Notes under the pieces: generated by a model
Seen by the model: the letters and a program-made list of their open reading frames with translations, nothing else
Told to the model about the DNA's origin: nothing
The model's database searches: none
In this document: positions 48,657-60,024 of the stretch, piece after piece
Layout of the letters: the number at the start of each line of letters is the position of its first letter
How positions within the stretch are numbered: position 1 is the stretch's first letter
Position numbers and translations under genes: made by a program
Assembly: GCF_026151205.1 (NCBI RefSeq)
Contig: NC_087073.1
Coordinates: forward strand, 4,361,001-4,425,000
Source: Bolinopsis microptera
Taxonomy: Eukaryota; Ctenophora; Tentaculata; Lobata; Bolinopsidae
Reading direction: 5' to 3'
DNA: 64,000 bases

Positions 48657-49404
48657 GTCGCTGAATATAAAGATTTAAGAACATTGACTCTTAAAAGCAA
48701 ACCCTAAGGATGCTTTGTAATTATTTTCTGTCTTACAAAAGTGTTCTGTTCTTTTTCGTGCTGATTTCTAAACGTTTGTAAATGATTTTTATTTTTGAAG
48801 TGTTTCGAATGAAGTTTTCAGAAAAATTTAGGGAACCAATTATGTTGAGCTGTGAGCATTTAAATGCTAAAATTGCTAAAAAGAAATTTTCATGATGACG
48901 TGTAATGATTTTTTGTCATTATTAATTAATTTTGTTGTACTTTTTGTTGTTTGAAGTTTTTAATGTTCAGCCAATGTTTTGGTACATTTAAAATAATGGA
49001 TCTGTCTTCTCTGATATTGAATTATACTACTCATTTTCTGATTTTCTACCTATTGAATTCAAACAGTTTTTTTGTAAATGCCTTTTTAATTGTATCACTA
49101 ATTGGATGCACCCAATTTTATCCACTTAAGAATATCGCAAATGATTAAATCTTTCCTCTTTCGTTATACCCCTATTTCAAGGAAAAACTGTGTGCTTCCA
49201 AAAAAACTAATAATTGAAGCATGCTTCTAAATCATGAAAATTCGTTCTATCTACGGTTTAAATTAGCCAAACAATTATGCAAGCAATGTGTAATTAGCAG
49301 TAAGAAAGTCCTCAACCTTGCTGAGACTTTGCAGCGAATTTTTACCGAGTTTTGGCTTTGGAGGGAGAATTTCGAGAAAAATGAATGAGAAAAGGATCCG
49401 TAGG
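48657..49404. other. 3' flank of the ankyrin/XK-like gene
   Basis: A+T-rich. Presumably 3' UTR and intronic sequence of the opposite-strand gene. No coding region was supported. Confidence 0.4.
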
Positions 49405-49605
49405 CAGGGTAATCTCTTTTTGTTCAGCTTTAGAGATTATTCGGTAATCTCTCTGTGTGATACGACAGCGTATATGTCCAAACCTTCTGAAGTGTCGTAC
49501 AAATCATTAAGAAGCTACAAGAGGATCATGTTGATATCGACCTTTTATTTTGTTGAAGGATTGGCAGGTGCTGTATACATGGAGCACTTCTTCCCCTGCG
49601 CTTAA
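49405..49605 (+). pseudogene. Partial duplicate of the XK-like membrane region
   Basis: This segment reads FLFSFRDYSVISLCDTTAYM and continues to MEHFFPCA followed by a stop. It duplicates, with few substitutions, the stretch at 48008-48185 of the neighbouring gene (LFSFRDFWVISLRDTTAYM ... MEHFFPCG). Similarity stops abruptly on both sides. It is a short tandem-duplication relic about 1.4 kb downstream of its source, without start or the rest of the protein. Confidence 0.85.
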
Positions 49606-49865
49606 CTTCGAGTCTCTGAGACCTTCAAACTGAGATACACATTTCCCATATATGCACTTAATATGAAATATGGGCGTGGCTCCACAGCCTTGGGACTAGC
49701 GACACAACATGTGCCCCTCGGTGATTTGAGTTGCCAATAACCTATTTAACCCGATTCAGTAGCAAAAAACTCTTTGCAGTGAAGTGCACACTCAACCCCT
49801 CCGGCCTCCCTGCTACTGTAATATATTGGTCGACATGACATTGTAACCTAGCAAAATGGTAAAAT

Positions 49866-50177
49866 GGTCATAACTCGGCTTACTTGTAAACAACCAACTT
49901 GAAATTTTGGGAAAGCACTTCAATTATCAAACCAAATGTGTCTAGAAACTTTGGAGTTCCTAGCTCAAAGCGTCCTTGAGTTATGGTGATGATAGTGAAA
50001 AAAGGGAGTGGCGTGCCTCACCTTCTCTAATTGATAAAATTTTACGAAATTTTCAGGACATCTAAGTTTGAACCATATCTATATTCTATATTCTCTGAGA
50101 TTTTTGAGCAATTCTGATACGAATTACGTGAGTTATTTACAGTGTTGCGTGTGGGTAGTTACTTCTGGGCCACCCTG
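49866..50177 (-). mobile_element. MITE with CAGGGTGGCCC terminus, opposite orientation
   Basis: It ends TACTTCTGGGCCACCCTG followed by TA. It aligns as reverse complement to 35432-35745 (shared GTGGCACGCCACTCCC-type centre and GAGTTATGACC end). Immediately to the left is a stray GGTCGACATGACATTGTAACC fragment (49829-49850) identical to the minisatellite flank of the 2-kb units. Confidence 0.75.
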
Positions 50178-50293
50178 TATTACGTGAGGCATGAAATAAT
50201 AGTTCAAGATATTATAGAGGAGAAAGTATGATATTCAAAAATAAAAAACATTAGCAAAAATAAACATTAGCAGAGCCCACGAACCTAGTTTAC

Positions 50294-52073
50294 AAGATAT
50301 CCTGATTAAGAGGGCTGATTGGACAGAAATAAGTGGTACTTTAGTGAAACATATCCCGTGCTCGTTATCTCTGAGAAGTTGTATCAGCTTATCGTCCAAT
50401 GATAAGGAACATTCTCCTATTTTATCTCCCAGCACCCACTGCGACTGAAAAATAAATTACAAATTATGAAAAAGACAGGCTTAGTGGCTCAATTGGTTAA
50501 TCTGCCTGGCATTGCTAGTGAGTCGTGACCCGACTCTGTCACTAGCTGTGGGGTGAGCGTCGTCGACGCTCAGCTAAGGAGCCTGAGTGGTCTATGCAGC
50601 CCCCGGTCCACTCAGCCAAATACTCGAGAAATCGGGTGTGAGGGTTAAATGAGGAGCTGCCCATTGCAGCAAAGTCTCGGGCGAAGAAAGTATGGTACAC
50701 ACTACCTTAACCGTAAAATCGGCTTCCTGTAATTGGCTGGTTACACACTTGTGTAACAATGTGGCTGTTGGAATGTCCGAAGTAAAATAAGTGTTGAGAT
50801 TTTAAAAGAAGGTGTCACTGGATTAAAGGGCACTTAATAACGAAACAGACGCCTGATATGATAAAACAAAAAACACGTGATGTCCGCTAACGTTTTGAGA
50901 GCTGATGAAGGGTTGGTGGAAGAGAAAGAGTCCGATGTTTTGGTTAGGTGAGCAAGCTCTAAAGAGGAAGGTGTGATACCATTGTGGCTGATCTGAGGGT
51001 CCTTGTGGGGTACTCAGCTGCACCTGTACCGGGAGTTAAGTGAGTTAGCATCTCACCAATCTAGAGAATAATTGTTAGAATGTGAAGCTTGACCAGGGTT
51101 GCACCAAGAAATTAAGCTGGAAATTTAATTCGCAATAATAATGATAATAACAGCTAGTACCTTATCATGGACATTGAATGAGATGTGGGAATAGGCATTC
51201 TCAAAGTGGTCCTTCCCGACAATAACGACCCCCTCCCTGGGCCTGTCTATTGGTGTTTCCAGGTACTGAACTAACACCTGCAAATGTTGTAGTTTTATTG
51301 GGAGATAGTCGGCAACAAATTGATTTATAAAAGTAAAGAATACAAATAGTTTAGTTGTATTCCAATGCAGAGATGATAAATTTGAACTAAATCAATTGGA
51401 GGGTTTCAAACTCTATAAACAACCTGTAGATCGAGCTGGGCGGGAAGTGAGGGAGGAATGTGCTTAGTCTTTATAACAAGCGTTATGAACAGTTCACTGT
51501 GCTGGCCAGCTAAGGTTATGTGATAATACTCAAACGTGTTCCGGTCCGCTAACTTCAGATCAAACTCATCAATAACATCATCAGCAGTGCAGAGCAGGAG
51601 CTCCAGTTCCTCCAGAGTTTCTGTGTGTACCACCAACACCTCCTCAAATACACTCCTGAAGGTGGTAACGTGAGTATTTACAGTTGTAACTTTTAGTAAT
51701 GTATGAGCGAGTTTGGACAATAAAAGATTGGCTATTTTTATGCTTGTCATGTGACGCGATAATTATATCTCTTATGGAGATCAGATGCGGCGGAGTGTAT
51801 GAAACAAAGATTCTTCAACAAAAGATATCTGTACAAAATTCGGTGATATAATTTAGCACCGTCATGAGTTATTAAAACTATCATCTGAATTTATAGAAAT
51901 CATTAGAGAAGATGTAAGACATCTGGGCTCAAAAATACAGAAAGATCTTTATCATACAGGGCTTTATCATGTTTATCGTACCTTACGATATAATTCATGA
52001 GAAAAAACAATCCCTTCAGAGTTCAGCCGAAAAAGTTTCCACTGATCATTTCTTTGTTCGTCACCACGAAAGT
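50294..52073 (-). CDS. C2/coiled-coil protein, upstream exons (C2-domain part; CCDC33-like)
   Basis: Four minus-strand exons join in phase: 52073-51987, 51689-51424, 51277-51161, 50444-50294. They encode a beta-rich module (DEFDLKLADRNTFEYYHITL; LFITLVIKTKHIP; FENAYSHISFNVHDK; QWVLGDKIGECSLSLDD) that reads like a C2 domain. The last pieces correspond to the typical GDxxIGxxxxxL strand. The final exon ends one base into a codon (donor GTAAAC). The next readable exon on this strand with matching phase is at 35389, giving an intron of about 14.9 kb. More exons must lie beyond 52073, as I found no start codon. The exon at 52073-51987 is the least certain. Confidence 0.6.
50475..50800 (+). mobile_element. 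tRNA-derived SINE, uninterrupted copy
   Basis: The head has an A-box-like TTAGTGGCTCAATTGGTTAATC and a weak B box. The body then contains GGTGAGCG..CTCAGCTAAGGA, TGGTCTATGCAGCCCCCGG, CAGCCAAATACTCGAGAAATC, and a tail with GGTTACACACTTGTGTAACAA. It matches the split SINE at 1-1386 and supplies that copy's pre-insertion sequence. It lies in an intron of the C2/coiled-coil gene. Confidence 0.75.
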
Positions 52074-52388
52074 CTAAGCCACAAAATTTCCAGATGTTTG
52101 TCGTTATTATTTAAATACTTTATCGCTTCCCAGCTCTTGGTGTGATCTAATTAATATAACATTCTTCGTGCCTCAAGTTGTAAGACGACCCACTCTGGCA
52201 TCTAAGGCTCTATAGTGGCTTTATACAAACTGTTTTTCAATTGTTTCTTTTCCTTTCAGTTACATCTATCCTAGAACAGATGGTCAAGAGCTGGTGGCAG
52301 TAAAAAGTTGGCACATTTTAGTAACTCAGAAGGAAAATTAGATTTCTAAAAGATTTCAGTTGTTCTATTTGTACAGACTCTATGTGCT

Positions 52389-52455
52389 ATGGATAGTATC
52401 AAATGTTTTTGCACAGTTTTAATGGTTATCGATTACTGCTTCCATTTCTCAATGA
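52389..52455 (+). other. Duplicate first exon of the LDLa GPCR (alternative or relic)
   Basis: It encodes MDSIKCFCTVLMVIDYCFHF and ends at a GTATCT donor after one base of a codon, the same phase as the main first exon at 53022-53088. Both share TTTTTGCAC[AG]GTTTTAATGGT. The Asp and His residues make it a poorer signal peptide. Confidence 0.5.
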
Positions 52456-52642
52456 GTATCTTTGTACTTTTCTGCTAACAAATACGAATCACTATTTGGG
52501 AATGTTTCGCTCCGATACCGTGAAGATTTATGGCACGACATAAGAATGTAACAGCACGGTGATTAGACAAAGAGATCACAAGTGGTCTCTTTGATAAAGT
52601 ATGGAAAAATATGAGAAGTCTATAGATTATTAGTGCCGATAA

Positions 52643-52770
52643 ATTTCTCGTCAGTAATAATCTATTTCTCGTCAGTAATGATCTATTTCTCGTTAGTAAT
52701 GATCTATTTCTCGTCAGTTATGATCTATTTCTTGTCAGTAATGATATATTTCTCGTCAGTAATGATCTAT
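52643..52770. repeat. 21-bp tandem repeat, six copies
   Basis: Units of TTTCTCGTCAGTAATGATCTA with period 21 and a few substitutions, located upstream of the LDLa GPCR first exon. Confidence 0.9.
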
Positions 52771-53021
52771 TGGCCGCAGATAAATATCTTTATTTGTCCA
52801 TCTTGACAATTGTATTTATTTGTTGGTGCCTTCATGAACTGAATTTGCTATACCAACGGGGAGTTACAATTCACCCTTTTCCAACGAATCTTAAAACCTA
52901 TAACATTATCTCCTTTTCATTGAACCCCTATCCGGTTTACATTGTTATTGTTTGAAAATAGTTAAAACTTCTAAAGACTTTAAAAACTCCTACAAACTAT
53001 CCCAAAGACTTAATGGAAAGA

Positions 53022-56000
53022 ATGAAACGTTTTTGCACGGTTTTAATGGTAATATGGTATTGTTCCCGTCTCTCAGTCTCTTTTCAAGGTTTGTAATTAA
53101 CATCATTGAGATTCAGAGAATCTTAATTTTTAGAAAACCTCTTTTACAATCATGCAATAAATTATTTTTCAGCTGATTATATTATATTGAAATACACAAT
53201 TTATCTTAACATTTCAGAAGAACAGTGCTCAGTAATAAGTGTTCAGGGATTTCTAAAAATGGGCTGCCTTATCAAAGGAAGACCTTCTTACAAATGTCCA
53301 CATTCTGATAAAATGTATTTACCGTATCCTACTGACCCTGAAAGATGTCTTGAAATAGGATTCACGGACGTCTGTGAAAATGACCCTACATTTTATCAGT
53401 TCTGTGGATTTCCTGTTTGCTCCGAGCATAGGATAGCACAAGATCCTCCAATAGTGTGCGGGTCTTTTATATGCTCGACAAAATACAAATCACAATCCGG
53501 GAAGGATTTTATTCAACATCGTGGTGGGTGGATGCGCGACATGTTGACTACATGTAATGGTGCTCTTGACTGCTTGAATACAGAGATTGACGAAGAAGTA
53601 TGTTCAAATGAAACCTCATTGTGTAAATATAGCAAAATCGAAAGAATTAATTCTGATAAAATTTGTGATAGAACCTGTGACTGCTTTTTGTGTCAAGATG
53701 AAACGCAATGCAAACCCGACCAAATAATCTCAGGAAAAGAGTGTGAGAATAACTTCTACAGCAAAAGAATTAGATTTTTAATTGGTGACCATTTAAGCGA
53801 ATATGTACCTCCTGGGGCTATATGTGACGGAATAGAAGACTGTTTACAAGGATATGACGAAATGAACTGCAGTTCAACAAAACACTGCTTCAACTCTGAA
53901 TTCTTAGGCTCGAAAAGAGTATCCCTTGTTCCTGAAAACATTTGCACAGTTCCGAATCCAAGATTTGAAGTATGTAGCAACTACATCGATCAGCTTAACT
54001 GTTCTCACGCATTAGACTCGCCTCTGATCTGTAAAGTTGATGGATATGATTCATTTGTGTCCAAGTATGCTCTCTGCAGAGGAACCACTTTGTGCGATGA
54101 TGGAATGGAGAATGTCTGTGTGACTCCTGATGGAGGTTGTCATTTACACAAACACCAACTTTGTGATGGTTATCGAGACTGTAATTCAGGACTTGATGAG
54201 AATGAAGAACTGTGCTCGATGACGAAGAAAAGTTGCCAGCGAAAATTGTCGTACAGACAACATCAAGAGAACAATATTCCTTTATCTTGGGTTATGGATG
54301 GAGTGGAGGACTGTAGAAATGGAATTGATGAAGACCCGTCTCAATGGAAGCTCTGCGGAAACAACATAGAAAAACGCTACACTGAGTTGAACAACCCTTG
54401 CTCCGAAGTTTTTCTTTGCCAGAACAAAAATTTCGTCGAGTTAAGCAACCTTTGTGATAGCGTAATTTCTTGTTCGGAAGAAGAGGCCGTTTGTAAAGCT
54501 TCTCGTTCTACAGCTGATGTAAAAAGGGACATTCTCATGTACAGGAATGAACTGAGGATTGGTCATATACTTCCAGGTTTATATGATTTGGAAAGACAGA
54601 TTTCTCCCATGATAAAACAGGAATACATATCTCCTGATGTTCCATTTGGAGTATCACCCCAACCTGTGATTCTTCCAAATAACACCAAGTATGATTGCAG
54701 ACATGTTTTTGGAGAAATGTATGTTCATCTTAGTTGTCTAGGGGCTTGTCAAAACGCCGATTGCATTTTAAGAAAGGTACGTCACGATTCATGTCACAAC
54801 ATAATCAACAACCGATTTTTCACTCTCGCAAACAATTCCTATTTGACCATAGTAAGGCAAAGAAAAAGCAAATACCATAGTGATCTTTTCGCCTGTGATA
54901 ATGGATTTTGTATAACGTATGAAAGAGTTTGTGACCTTGTAGACGATTGTGGAGATGGATCAGACGAAGCAGACTGTCTCAATAGTTTTAAATGTGACAA
55001 TGGTGAGATCATACCAATCACTAAACTTCAAGATGGACAGATTGACTGTTCAGATTTTTCTGATGAATGTGGCAACATGTCGGGACTTCAAATAAAAATT
55101 AATGCAATAAATGGTCAAGCTTTACCGTTCTTTGCTTGGTTGATAGGATCAACAGCTATATTACTGAACTTGATCATTATTGTCAGATCAATCATCGATT
55201 TGTATGGTTGTCAAAGTCCAGTAAAACTGATCAACAGAACAATGGTGATCATGATATCTTTTGGTGACCTACTTGTTGGTTCATACCTTGTGGTAATAGC
55301 GACTGTAAACGATCAGACTAAAGAAAATTATTGCAAAGAAAGATATAACTGGCTCACTAGCAATTCCTGTGCAACTCTTGGTGTATTGAGTTCATTTGGG
55401 TCTCATATTTCACTCTTTGCAATGACATTTCTCAGTTTGAACAGAGTGTTTACAATCAGACGAATATCAGGAATTAGGTCTTTGACAATGTTTAAAACAG
55501 CCAAATTATTTCTTTGTTTGCTTGGAATGATCTGTTGCTCCCTTTTCATCTCAATATTTCCTCTGCTTCCTTCCCAAGAGGATTTCTTTGTAAACGGACT
55601 GAGCTATCCAGATCATCAATTATTTATCGGAGCCCCATCAAAACAGCACTACATCAGTATAATCAGTAGCTACCATCAAACCTTTATCAGTCGCGGTGGT
55701 ATGACTTGGGCGACGGTGAGAAGATTGGTTGAGAGCATGTTCACAAAGGATTTCGGTGGGGTTAAATCCACTAGGTTACACTTTTATGGTAATGATGGTG
55801 TTTGTTTGTTCAAATACTTTGTAGGGGGGGGTGTCATGTCCGTCTATGTCCGCCTATGTCCTGTCCTTTTTGGATTCTATGAGACAACGGACGTGTTTTT
55901 TGGGACATTGGCGGACACGGACGGACATTGGCGGACTCGGACGGACATTGGCGGACTCGGACGGACATTGGCGGACTCGGACGGACATTGGCGGACCCGG

Positions 56001-58664
56001 ACGGACATTGGCGGACTTGGATGGACATTGGTGGACATTAGCGGACATTGGTGGACATTAGCGGACAAACATTTTGAGGACTGAAGAGTACTGAAGAGTA
56101 CTGAAGAGTACTGAGGAGGATGGCTGAGAAGGATGGCTGAGGAAGATAGCTGAGGAGGATGACTGAGGAGGATGACTGAGAGGGAGGAGAAGGATCAGGA
56201 AGACCCAGGAGGAGGAGGAGGAGGAGGACCCAGAAGGAGGACCTAGGAGGAGGAGGAGGAGAACTGAGGAGGATGACTGAGGAGGAGGAGGATGGCTGAG
56301 GAGGATGACTGAGAGGGAGGAGGAGGAGGAAGAGGAGGAAGAGGACTGAGGAGGAGGAGGAGAAGGACTGAGGAGGAGAAGGAGGACCCAGGAGGAGGAG
56401 GACCCAGGAGGAGGACCCAGGAGGAGGACCCAGGAAAAGGCCCCAGGAGGAGGAGGAGGACTGGGGAGGAGGAGAACTGTTGAGGACTGATGAGGAGGAC
56501 TGAGGACGGGGAGGAAGAGTAGGAGGAGGACTGAGGAGGGGAGGAGGAAGAGGACTGGGGAGGATGGCTGAGAAGGATGGCTGAGGAGGATGGCTGAGGA
56601 GGATGACTGAGGAGGATGACTGAGGAGGATGACTGAGAGGGAGGAGAAGGATCAGGAAGACCCAGGAGGAGGAGGAGGAGGAGGACCCAGAAGGAGGACC
56701 TAGGAGGAGGAGGAGGAGAACTGAAGAGGATGACTGAGGAGGAGGAGGACTCAGGAGGAGGCACGAGGAGGACTGAGAAGGAGGAGGACTGAGGAGGACC
56801 CAGGAGGAGGACCCAGGAAAAGGCCCCAGGAGGAGGAGGAGGACTGGGGAGGAGGAGAACTGTTGAGGACTGATGAGGAGGACTGAGGACGAGGAGGAAG
56901 AGTAGGAGGAGGACTGAGGAGGGGAGGAGGAAGAGGACTGGGGAAGATCAGGAAGACCCAGGAGGACCCAGGAGGAGGAGGAGGAGGAGGACCCAGGAGG
57001 AGGAGGAGGACTGAGGAGGACTGTGGAGGAGGACTGACGATGACTGAGAAGGAGGAGGACTGAGGAGTACTGAGGAGGATGGCTGAGGAGGATGGCTGGG
57101 GAGGATGGCTGAGGAGGATGACTGAGGAGGATGACTGAGAGGGAGGAGGAGGACTCAGGAGGAGGACTCAGAAGGAAGAGGAGGAGGACTCAGGAGGAGG
57201 ACTCAGGAGGAGGACTTAGGAGAAATGAGAAGGAGGACTGAGGAGAACTGAGGAGGAGGAGGAGGAGGAGGAGGAGGACTGAATAGGAGGAGGAGAAGGA
57301 GGGGGACTGGGAGAGGACTGGGGAGGAGGAGGACTGATGAGAAGGATGAGGAGGAGGACCCAGGAGGAGGAGGACTGAGGACCGAGGAGGAAGAGGAGGA
57401 GGATGAAGAGGAGGAGGAGGACCCAGGAGGAGGAGGACTGAGGAGGAGGACTGAGGAGGACTGAGGAGGACTGAGGAGGACTGAGGAGGATGGCTGAGGA
57501 GGATGACTGAGAGGGAAGAGGAGGAGGAGGACCGAGGAGGACTGAGAAGGAGGAGGAGGAGGACTGAATAGGAGGAGGAGGGGGACTGGGGGAGGACTGA
57601 GGAGGAGGATGGAGGACTGAGGAGAAGGATGAGGAGGAGGACTGAGGAGGACTGAGGAGGAGGATGAAGAGGAGGAAGAGGAGGACCCAGGAGGAGGACT
57701 CAGGAGGAGGAGGAGGACTGGGGAGGAGGAGGACTGTTGAGGACTGATGAGGAGGACTGAGGACGAGGAGGAGGAGTAGGAGGAGGACTGAGGAGGGGAG
57801 GAGGAAGAGGACTGAGGAAGATCAGCAAGACCCAGGGGGAGGAGGAGGAAGAGTAGGAGGAGGAAGCATCTAAATGTTATTTCCATTTTTGTCCGTTTTT
57901 GTCCATTTTTGTCCGTTTTTGTCCGCTCTATTTTTTGTCCGTTTTGAAAATATAGGGTACCGAACGGACAAAAAACATGATCCCCCTATAACAGCAAAAA
58001 TTGAACATTTTATTTAGCAATTTAGGTGTCCATTAATGTCCGCCTATGTCCGCCTATGTCCGTCTATGTCCGCCTATGTCCGTCTATGTCCGCCTATGTC
58101 CGCCTATGTCCGCCTATGTCCGCCTATGTCCGTCTATGTCCTGTCCTTTTTGGATTCTATGAGACAAGCGGACATAGACGGACGTGACACCCCCCCCCCT
58201 TTGTAACACCAGAAGATCCTCAATGGATATACACTGCCATAGTGCTATCCATCAATATTATTTGCTTTGCTATCATAACTATAAGTTATGTTTCAATTCA
58301 TTATCTGTCAGTAAGTTCAGCCAACTCGACTACGGTCAGGACAAAAGACAAGTATAGTAGGGCAAATAAAGTCCTCAACGACAGGAACAATGCTCTTCAA
58401 AGGAAAATATCATTGATTATCCTAACAGATTTCGTGTGCTGGATCCCTTTTATATGCATGAGCATTCTTCATTTTCTTCAAATTGTGGACGCTTCTCCTT
58501 GGTATGCTACATTTTCTATTATCATACTCCCAATAAATGCAGTGATCAATCCCCTCTTGTACGATAACCTAATCCAAATACTATTGGAGAAGATATGTCA
58601 TGTCCTACCAAGCATACAGACACCCAACTGCAGTGCTGAAAATGGCATGTCAGTGGAGACGTAG
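53022..58664 (+). CDS. LDLa-ectodomain GPCR (GRL101-like), coding exon interrupted by a transposon
   Basis: First exon 53022-53088 (signal peptide starting MKRFCTVLMVIWYC) joins 53218 in phase. A Cys-rich ectodomain of roughly 640 residues contains LDL-receptor class A modules, the clearest with CDLVDDCGDGSDEADC and CDGYRDCNSGLDENEELC. TM1 (FFAWLIGSTAILLNLIII) to TM4 follow. The DRY position reads LNRVF. Codons run to 55823, then the element at 55824-58199 interrupts the second extracellular loop. Frame resumes at 58206 with TPEDPQW, TM5-TM7 and a canonical NPLLY in TM7, ending at TAG 58662-58664. Removing the element and one 6-bp duplication leaves an open reading frame of 1043 codons. As sequenced, translation would run about 87 codons into the element and stop at 56084, losing TM5-TM7. 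Architecture resembles molluscan GRL101 and cnidarian/placozoan receptors; the ligand is unknown. Confidence 0.85.
55824..58199. mobile_element. Non-autonomous DNA transposon with poly-G termini, copy 2, in the GPCR exon
   Basis: The element is 2376 bp, with eight G at the left and nine C at the right, flanked by TTTGTA at 55818-55823 and 58200-58205. It is the reverse-orientation, longer relative of the element at 28-1243: same ends, same GGAC 10-mer arrays, same TCATAGAATCCAAAAAGGAC-type block, same CGGACAAAAA array. The length difference is mostly in the purine tract, (AGGAGG)n-like sequence over about 56070-57870, which is 1.8 kb here against 0.6 kb in copy 1. It contains no transposase. 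Long Ser-rich ORFs on the minus strand are by-products of the repeat. Confidence 0.92.
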
Positions 58665-59822
58665 ATGTTATATTTTTGTACACTGTATAATTGCTAGTTT
58701 TCATCTAAAAGATAAATTAGGTGGGCTTGATACCAATACTATGAGTAGGAAAAGGCGAAGTTCGAACACTCTTTTATTTCACTTTCTAATTCTGGTGATT
58801 AAATCCTCAAACAGAAATTTCTTGAAAATATTTTGGCAACTTTTCGCCTGTGTTTTATCATCATATATTGCCTCTTTTAGCAACCATACTAAGTAAAACA
58901 TACAACACACAAAAACTTCAGCACCCCATGCTGTTTTATAATTTCATTTTGAGAAAGTTAACCTGACTCAACTGTTTTCCTTGTTTGCAGATTAAAAGCA
59001 ACCTGAATGATGTTATTTGACTAATTTCTGTTTACTCACTTTTGTAGAGGTATGGTCTTGGTCTTCAGAAGCGGTAATTCTTCATTTAGTCTAGCAATTT
59101 GCACACTGATCTTGCTGGCCTGACAATTAGTATATACCAGTCAAAAGTATTGAATAAGCATATAATTGAAATTCTCAAAAATAATAAGGCAGCCAAGAAC
59201 TTATTGTTTTCATATTCTTATAAGGTGATTCTCCCTATAAAATTTTAATTGTTAAACAAAATTAAAACTTTACCTGTAACTGTAGCTGTGGAATGTTTTG
59301 ACAACTAACACCATGGACCAGAATGACAACTGAATATTCAAGTAAAGGGGCAGTAATGGCACCACAGAGAAGGTCATTTGCCGTTCGCCTCCGTACAGCT
59401 GACATTGTATCTTTAATTTTATAAGATGATTATTCTGATATCTTGATAAGAAACAAGGAAAAATGATATAAATTACAGTAAAACCATGATTTAACACAGA
59501 GCTTTTGAAAGAATTATGTAATCAGAGAAAAATAGTTATATCCACATGAAAGGGTAGAAATGGTTGTGTTTGAAGTAAATCAATCACAACTATCGCTGCA
59601 GGTTGCTTATATATGCATGATGGTGAGCCTGGAGGTTATTCACATTAAATCATGTCAATCACATTTGTCTGATATCTGAATACAATGAAAAAATCTTAAA
59701 TCATTATGTTCAATTATTGTGGTGTAGTGTAAGTTAATAAGTCCAGTGGTTATATTATATATCAATTAGTCAGTATAATAAACAACAAAGACTGTCCTAT
59801 TGAATCATACTGCAGAAATCAC
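58665..59822. other. Intergenic, no gene seen
   Basis: The 3' flank of the LDLa GPCR, A+T-rich. No ORF with supporting features. Confidence 0.4.
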
Positions 59823-60020
59823 TATAGTGGCCGAGGTGGCTACTGGCTGATCAGTTAGAGCTTTCGCCTTTTGAATATGTACAGAAGGTCGAGGGTTCTA
59901 ATCCCAGACCCAGTGTCACTTATAGTCCAGTGTGGTAGCTAAAGATCCTTTTGATCTGTGCGAAGTTACACATTTGTGCAATGTTTCTAAGCTATGGTTG
60001 ACTCAGCCGAATGATCGGAC
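59823..60020 (+). mobile_element. tRNA-derived SINE
   Basis: A tRNA-like head with GTGGCCGAGGTGGC and GTTAGAGC (A-box region) and GGTTCTAATCCC (B box). A body follows with AGTTACACATTTGTGCAATG and GACTCAGCCGAATGATC, motifs shared in degraded form with the SINE at 50475. It abuts the left arm of the large palindrome. Confidence 0.7.
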
Positions 60021-60024
60021 AATA

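Noticed and set aside
56243-57886. Long Ser/Pro-rich minus-strand ORFs
   Set aside because: They are the antisense reading of an AGGAGG tract in a transposon; composition follows the repeat and no start context or domain exists.
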